From NCBI GenBank assembly GCA_001800075.1, contig MGUR01000053.1, positions 105,757 through 114,163 on the forward strand: a stretch of 8,407 nucleotides of DNA, read 5' to 3'. The notes beneath the pieces were generated by a model, which had not been told where the DNA came from, searched no databases, and worked only from the letters and a program-made list of their open reading frames with translations. The DNA comes from Elusimicrobia bacterium RIFCSPLOWO2_01_FULL_59_12 (lineage in GTDB: Bacteria; Elusimicrobiota; Elusimicrobia; 2-01-FULL-59-12). Position 1 is the first letter of the stretch, and every line of letters begins with the position of its first letter. Both the position numbers and the translations under genes were made by a program. This document shows positions 6,001 through 8,407 of the stretch, piece after piece.

Positions 6001-8407
6001 CCCAGCGGCCCTACCTCACCCGCTCCGAAGCCCCGCGCTATAACGCCGACGGTTCGTTCGAGCAAGTTCAATACGAGGCCGTTTATCACAACGCCACGGG
6101 CGCTTATCTCGGTGAAAAGCGTAAGGATCAATCCCGCACCGCGCTCGGCCGGCTCTGGAAAGAGCATGTGGTCGAGGATATCAACGGCGTTCAAACGCCT
6201 TACGACACGACGTTCAATACGGATTGGTCGATGAGCTTCCCGATCCTGAAATCGGGCAACGGGGTGGACATAGAAAGCTACCGTGTGCGGGGAGACCCGG
6301 CGGATCCCAATTTCGATTGGGGACATATCCCGATCGACGTGACTCGCCTGCGGGACAATGCAGCGCCGGATGACAATCGCTTGCTCACGCATGTCTACAG
6401 CGCGATCGAGGGCTGGGTGGAAGACCAGGTCCGCGCCCGGGAAAATGGGATAGATTCTATCCAGATATCCAAGCCGGTGAAACTCCAAACGGGTGTCCGG
6501 GGCGCACAGGTTGGTGCTGACACCTTTTTTGCCCGTAATGCCGGCGCGCAGCGGACGCAATTGTCTCGTGACCGGGTGATCGGGTTCAATCGGGCGACTC
6601 AGCGTACCGACGTCTCGACCGAGTGGCTGGTGCAGGCGGCCAGTGGTTGGGAAGGAACGTTGGAAACCGTCCCCGAAACGACACCTTTCGATGGTTTTAT
6701 ACGGGAAGCTGTTGACCGCGCGGCTCGCGAAAGACGGCTTCCCATGTCCGGAGACGAGCTTTATAATTTTGATCGGGCGTTAATAACCGTCGAATCCAGT
6801 TTCAATCCCAACGCGCGATCTGGCAAGCAGGCCAAAGGCTTGCAACAGCTTTTGGACGAAACGTCCAGAACGTATGTCCCCCGCGAACTGTATACCGGAG
6901 AACGGCCCAATCCCTTTGATCCCCGGCAAAATGTCCATGGCGGCGTGATGTATCTCGCCCATATGCTCGAGCTGTTCCGGGAGAGCCGGGACCCCCTGCG
7001 CCTGGCCTTGATCGCCTATATCGCCGGCGAAGACGATGTCTACCGGGCGATTCGACAGTCCGAAGTTACGATACAGACTGCCACGCTGGGGAATCTCACG
7101 CTGCACCTTTCAGGAGAGATCATCGATTATGTGTCGCATGTCATGGGCGTGTATCAAGGGCCCGAACAATCGACCGTTCAACTCGCTCCCGGATCGCCGG
7201 CCATCATCGTCCGCGCCACGGAAGTCCGCACCTACAATATCGGCAGCGACCACATTCGCACCACCACCGGATCCGCTCAAGACGGCCGGGTGACCGAGGT
7301 CAATCCCTGGAACCATACCTCTCAGACGCACGATCGTGCCACCAACGAAATCCTGGTGGATACCACTCACGATATCACCACCCATGTCACTACCATCACA
7401 AACTGGTTTGAGCACCGCAACGGCCGTCTGCTCACCGAAGGCTACACGCAGAAACAGGCTCTGAACGGTTTCGATCGGCCGGAAACCATCCTCACCACCG
7501 GACACAACACCCCGGAGACAGAGGTTGCAGATGTGAAATATACCCGCGGAGTGGAAAGCGGCCAGGATGTCTCGGTCAACGGGAACGCCGCACGCTGGTA
7601 CGGCAATTATGTGTATGGCCTGAATACGCTTCAGAGGGATGTTCGCGATCTTTTGAAGCATGACCGGTTTACTCAGGTAGTGGGCGGTCCGCACTGGCGG
7701 ATGGACCGGGAACTGCGTGGTGAATGGACGCTGAACGTGCAGTACGACAACGGCAGCCTGCGCCGCACGAAGGCCACACTCGACAATGCCCGGTTCAATA
7801 CGCCGCGCATGACCTGGACCTTTGGCCAGATGGTGCAGTTTTCTAATTCGGGAGTACAGATTTCCGGCAGAGACCAGGGGGCCGTGGGTGTTAACGCCGG
7901 TACCTGGTTGATCCCTGTTCGAATGGACGCGGACTGGGGAGAGTTCGACGAATCGTATTACACCGCAGGCGGCGATCTCTACGGCCGTGCCCTGATCATC
8001 CGCCTCGACAGCGGGCGCTTTTATCAGGTCGCGGACAGCTGGGTCGAGGGAACCAATGTTCCTGAGGTCAGTCAATTGGTGGACCCGGCCGGTGTGGTGG
8101 CGCAAACCAATCGCGCCACAGGCAATTTCGATCAGGGCGATCTCCGGGAAATCGAAATCATTCCGCAGCAAGGGCCGTCGCGTATGGCCTATTACGAGAT
8201 TCTGAACCCCTTATCGCGCAAGCTTTACGAAAAATGGCAGGGGTGGATCGGACGGTATAAATACCAGGATGCGTCCCGGATGCTGGACGAATCCACGTTG
8301 TCCTATAACGATCGGATCGTCCGGCGCGCAACGACGTCTCCCCGCATCCGTGCCCGGCAGCTTCCCGTTGCCGCGGCATTTCTCCAGCGGATTGGGTGGG
8401 GCGGCGG
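1..8407 (+). CDS. Giant multidomain repeat protein with embedded lytic transglycosylase domain (partial at both ends)
   Basis: One reading frame (codons starting at bases divisible by 3) is open from base 3 to base 8405 without a stop, 2,801 codons. I read it line by line and found no frameshift. Protein-like features continue throughout: a 77-residue repeat array (residues 1-880), a helical part (881-1160), beta-hairpin modules (1161-2228), an SLT lytic transglycosylase domain (2229-2385) and a beta-rich C-terminal part. Both ends are cut: the window opens inside a repeat unit and closes without a stop, so the start codon, any signal peptide and the termination context lie outside. No cysteine codon occurs in frame. 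Known context: giant genes with cell-wall-degrading domains are reported from Omnitrophota. I infer an exported or cell-surface protein used in attachment to, or lysis of, other cells. The open frame is certain; the function rests mainly on the SLT domain. Confidence 0.95.
1152..1435 (+). repeat. Exact 284-bp direct repeat, copy A
   Basis: These bases are identical, by eye, to 1614-1897. The offset is 462 bp, exactly two 231-bp units. The copy spans the second part of the unit starting at 1083 and the first part of the unit starting at 1314. It is longer than one unit, so it is not simply conserved protein sequence: other neighbouring units differ at many synonymous positions. Identity stops at 1151 (g here, c in copy B) and at 1436 (g here, a in copy B). 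Confidence 0.93.
1614..1897 (+). repeat. Exact 284-bp direct repeat, copy B
   Basis: Partner of 1152-1435. It covers the end of the unit anchored at 1545 and the start of the unit anchored at 1776. Because the offset is a whole number of units, the reading frame is kept. The likely cause is unequal recombination or gene conversion within the array; an assembly error in the repeat is the alternative. Confidence 0.93.
2643..3482 (+). other. Helix-rich region of the giant protein, no recognised family
   Basis: Residues 881-1160 follow the repeat array without a break in frame. The sequence is rich in Leu, Ala, Arg, Asp and Gln in amphipathic spacing (for example YLRRVAILKDLRDAF near 2688, ANIMTMAEGALRLDNLRD near 2952 and NAVVKLRRALSR near 3219), suggesting several helices joined by short Gly/Pro turns. 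I see no catalytic motif, metal site or membrane segment. It looks like a helical connector between the repeat rod and the beta-rich part. It may contain further, very diverged relatives of the upstream units, but I could not align them. Confidence 0.5.
5055..5285 (+). repeat. Helix-plus-hairpin module, copy 1 (diverged protein repeat)
   Basis: Residues 1685-1761 read, in order: a short helix (SWSDIQRLLGQGLLDELEG), an ADG turn, a strand, the hairpin FDETGKPVGREY, and a helix-like RNHLGRLLSR followed by YVVDYDPN. The order and spacing match 5931-6215: ADG turn, xxTGxxxGE/R, then R-x-x-LGRL. Identity is low and visible only at protein level, so this is an old duplication. Confidence 0.6.
5931..6215 (+). 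repeat. Helix-plus-hairpin module, copy 2 (diverged protein repeat)
   Basis: Residues 1977-2071 contain the helix TERDVILAILGPVQGLLAL, a YNADG turn, the hairpin YHNATGAYLGEK, the motif RTALGRLWKEH and then VVEDINGVQTPYD. It aligns with 5055-5285 and carries a few more residues between helix and ADG turn. The hydrophobic helix is interrupted by Gly-Pro and Gln and corresponds to a polar helix in copy 1, so I read it as a buried helix rather than a membrane span. Confidence 0.6.
6687..7157 (+). other. Lytic transglycosylase SLT domain (lysozyme-like fold) inside the giant protein
   Basis: Residues 2229-2385 match the order of SLT lytic transglycosylase motifs. The ITVESSFNPNA block at 6783 carries the expected catalytic Glu (codon 6792, residue 2264). 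GLQQLL at 6837 corresponds to the family GLMQLM motif. FDPRQNVHGGVMYLA at 6915 corresponds to D-x-x-x-N-x-x-x-G-x-x-YL. ALIAYIAG at 7005 corresponds to AL-x-AYNAG. EIIDYVSHVMGVY at 7116 corresponds to the closing E-x-x-x-YV-x-x-V-x-x-x-Y. These enzymes cut the MurNAc-GlcNAc bond of peptidoglycan, leaving 1,6-anhydro-MurNAc. Changes from the usual pattern: GLMQ has Gln for Met, the Pro after it is absent, and the Asn of AYNAG is Ile (codon 7020). A stretch of about 25 residues separates AYIAG from the closing helix. The fold assignment is firm; retained activity is plausible but unproven. Confidence 0.88.
7158..8407 (+). other. C-terminal visible region, beta-rich then partly helical, unassigned
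   Basis: Residues 2386-2801 follow the SLT domain directly. The first part (to about 7450) is rich in Thr, Asp and His in alternating patterns typical of exposed beta strands, for example VDTTHDITTHVTTITNWF near 7362. A hairpin of the upstream type recurs at 7743 (YDNG). The stretch 7878-8165 has a faint resemblance to the double-psi beta-barrel 3D domain (see findings). From about 8190 the sequence becomes helical and basic (NPLSRKLYEKWQGWIG, then several Arg-rich segments). There is no stop codon before the window ends. No confident family can be named. Confidence 0.5.

Larger units (their letters stand above)
3483..6686 (+). other. Beta-rich region with recurrent aromatic-Asp-x-x-Gly hairpins
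   Basis: Residues 1161-2228 alternate short beta strands with turns of the form hydrophobic-aromatic-[DNS]-x-x-G. Aromatic positions are at 3534 (YDEEG), 4080 (YDRDG), 4344 (YSPAG), 4656 (YNPDNRG), 4734 (YGDDG), 4896 (YDGG), 4965 (YDRDTG), 5172 (FDETG), 5847 (YDVNG), 6039 (YNADG) and 6084 (YHNATG). After many of these a second strand follows, often starting G-x-x-x-Y. This recalls the hairpins of YD/RHS, MORN-like and YwqK-like repeats, but the spacing is irregular and the strict YD signature is missing, so I assign no family. Short helices interrupt the strands near 4557, 5055, 5520 and 5931. A structural or adhesive role is inferred. Confidence 0.55.

Noticed and set aside
5943..6002. Hydrophobic stretch VILAILGPVQGLLALVPG as a transmembrane segment
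   Set aside because: It contains Gly-Pro and Gln in the middle and aligns with a polar helix in the sister module at 5055, so a buried helix is more likely.
5544..6560. Minus-strand open frame of 338 codons
   Set aside because: Antisense shadow of the hairpin region; no family motif in its translation, and the sense strand carries the duplicated modules.
3483..6686. RHS/YD-repeat toxin shell
   Set aside because: The strict YD signature with regular spacing and the conserved RHS core motif were not seen, so only a resemblance is reported.
7110..8171. Minus-strand open frame of 353 codons
   Set aside because: Antisense to the end of the SLT domain and the following strands; no domain recognised in its translation.

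Overview
The whole 8,407-base window lies inside one giant protein-coding gene on the + strand. The frame whose codons begin at base 3 has no stop from the first complete codon (3-5) to the last (8403-8405), which gives 2,801 consecutive sense codons. Neither end of the gene is present. I see no intergenic DNA, promoter, ribosome binding site, terminator, RNA gene or mobile element. Residue n of the visible protein is encoded by bases 3n to 3n+2.

Layout of the protein. Residues 1-880 are a tandem array of about 12 units, predicted mostly helical. The central seven are exactly 77 residues (231 bp) long and carry an acidic loop that resembles a dockerin/EF-hand calcium loop. Residues 881-1160 are helix-rich with no recognised family. 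Residues 1161-2228 are beta-rich, with at least ten aromatic-Asp/Asn-x-x-Gly hairpins and a recurring helix-plus-hairpin module. Residues 2229-2385 match a lytic transglycosylase (SLT, lysozyme-like fold) domain that keeps the catalytic Glu but has diverged at flanking motif positions. Residues 2386-2801 are beta-rich and then partly helical; they are unassigned and run off the end. The protein contains no cysteine codon at all.

Organism. The DNA is GC-rich with bacterial codon habits. Giant genes of many thousands of codons that combine repeats, beta-rich stretches and peptidoglycan-degrading domains are known from uncultivated Omnitrophota (OP3) and a few other predatory or host-dependent lineages. 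This window fits that picture, but no taxonomic marker is present, so the assignment is inference.

Inferred role. The best reading is an exported or surface giant protein in which repeat and hairpin regions act as a long scaffold or adhesive stalk. It would present a murein-cleaving SLT domain, perhaps to a prey or host cell wall. The recent exact duplication inside the repeat array suggests that the scaffold length is still changing.
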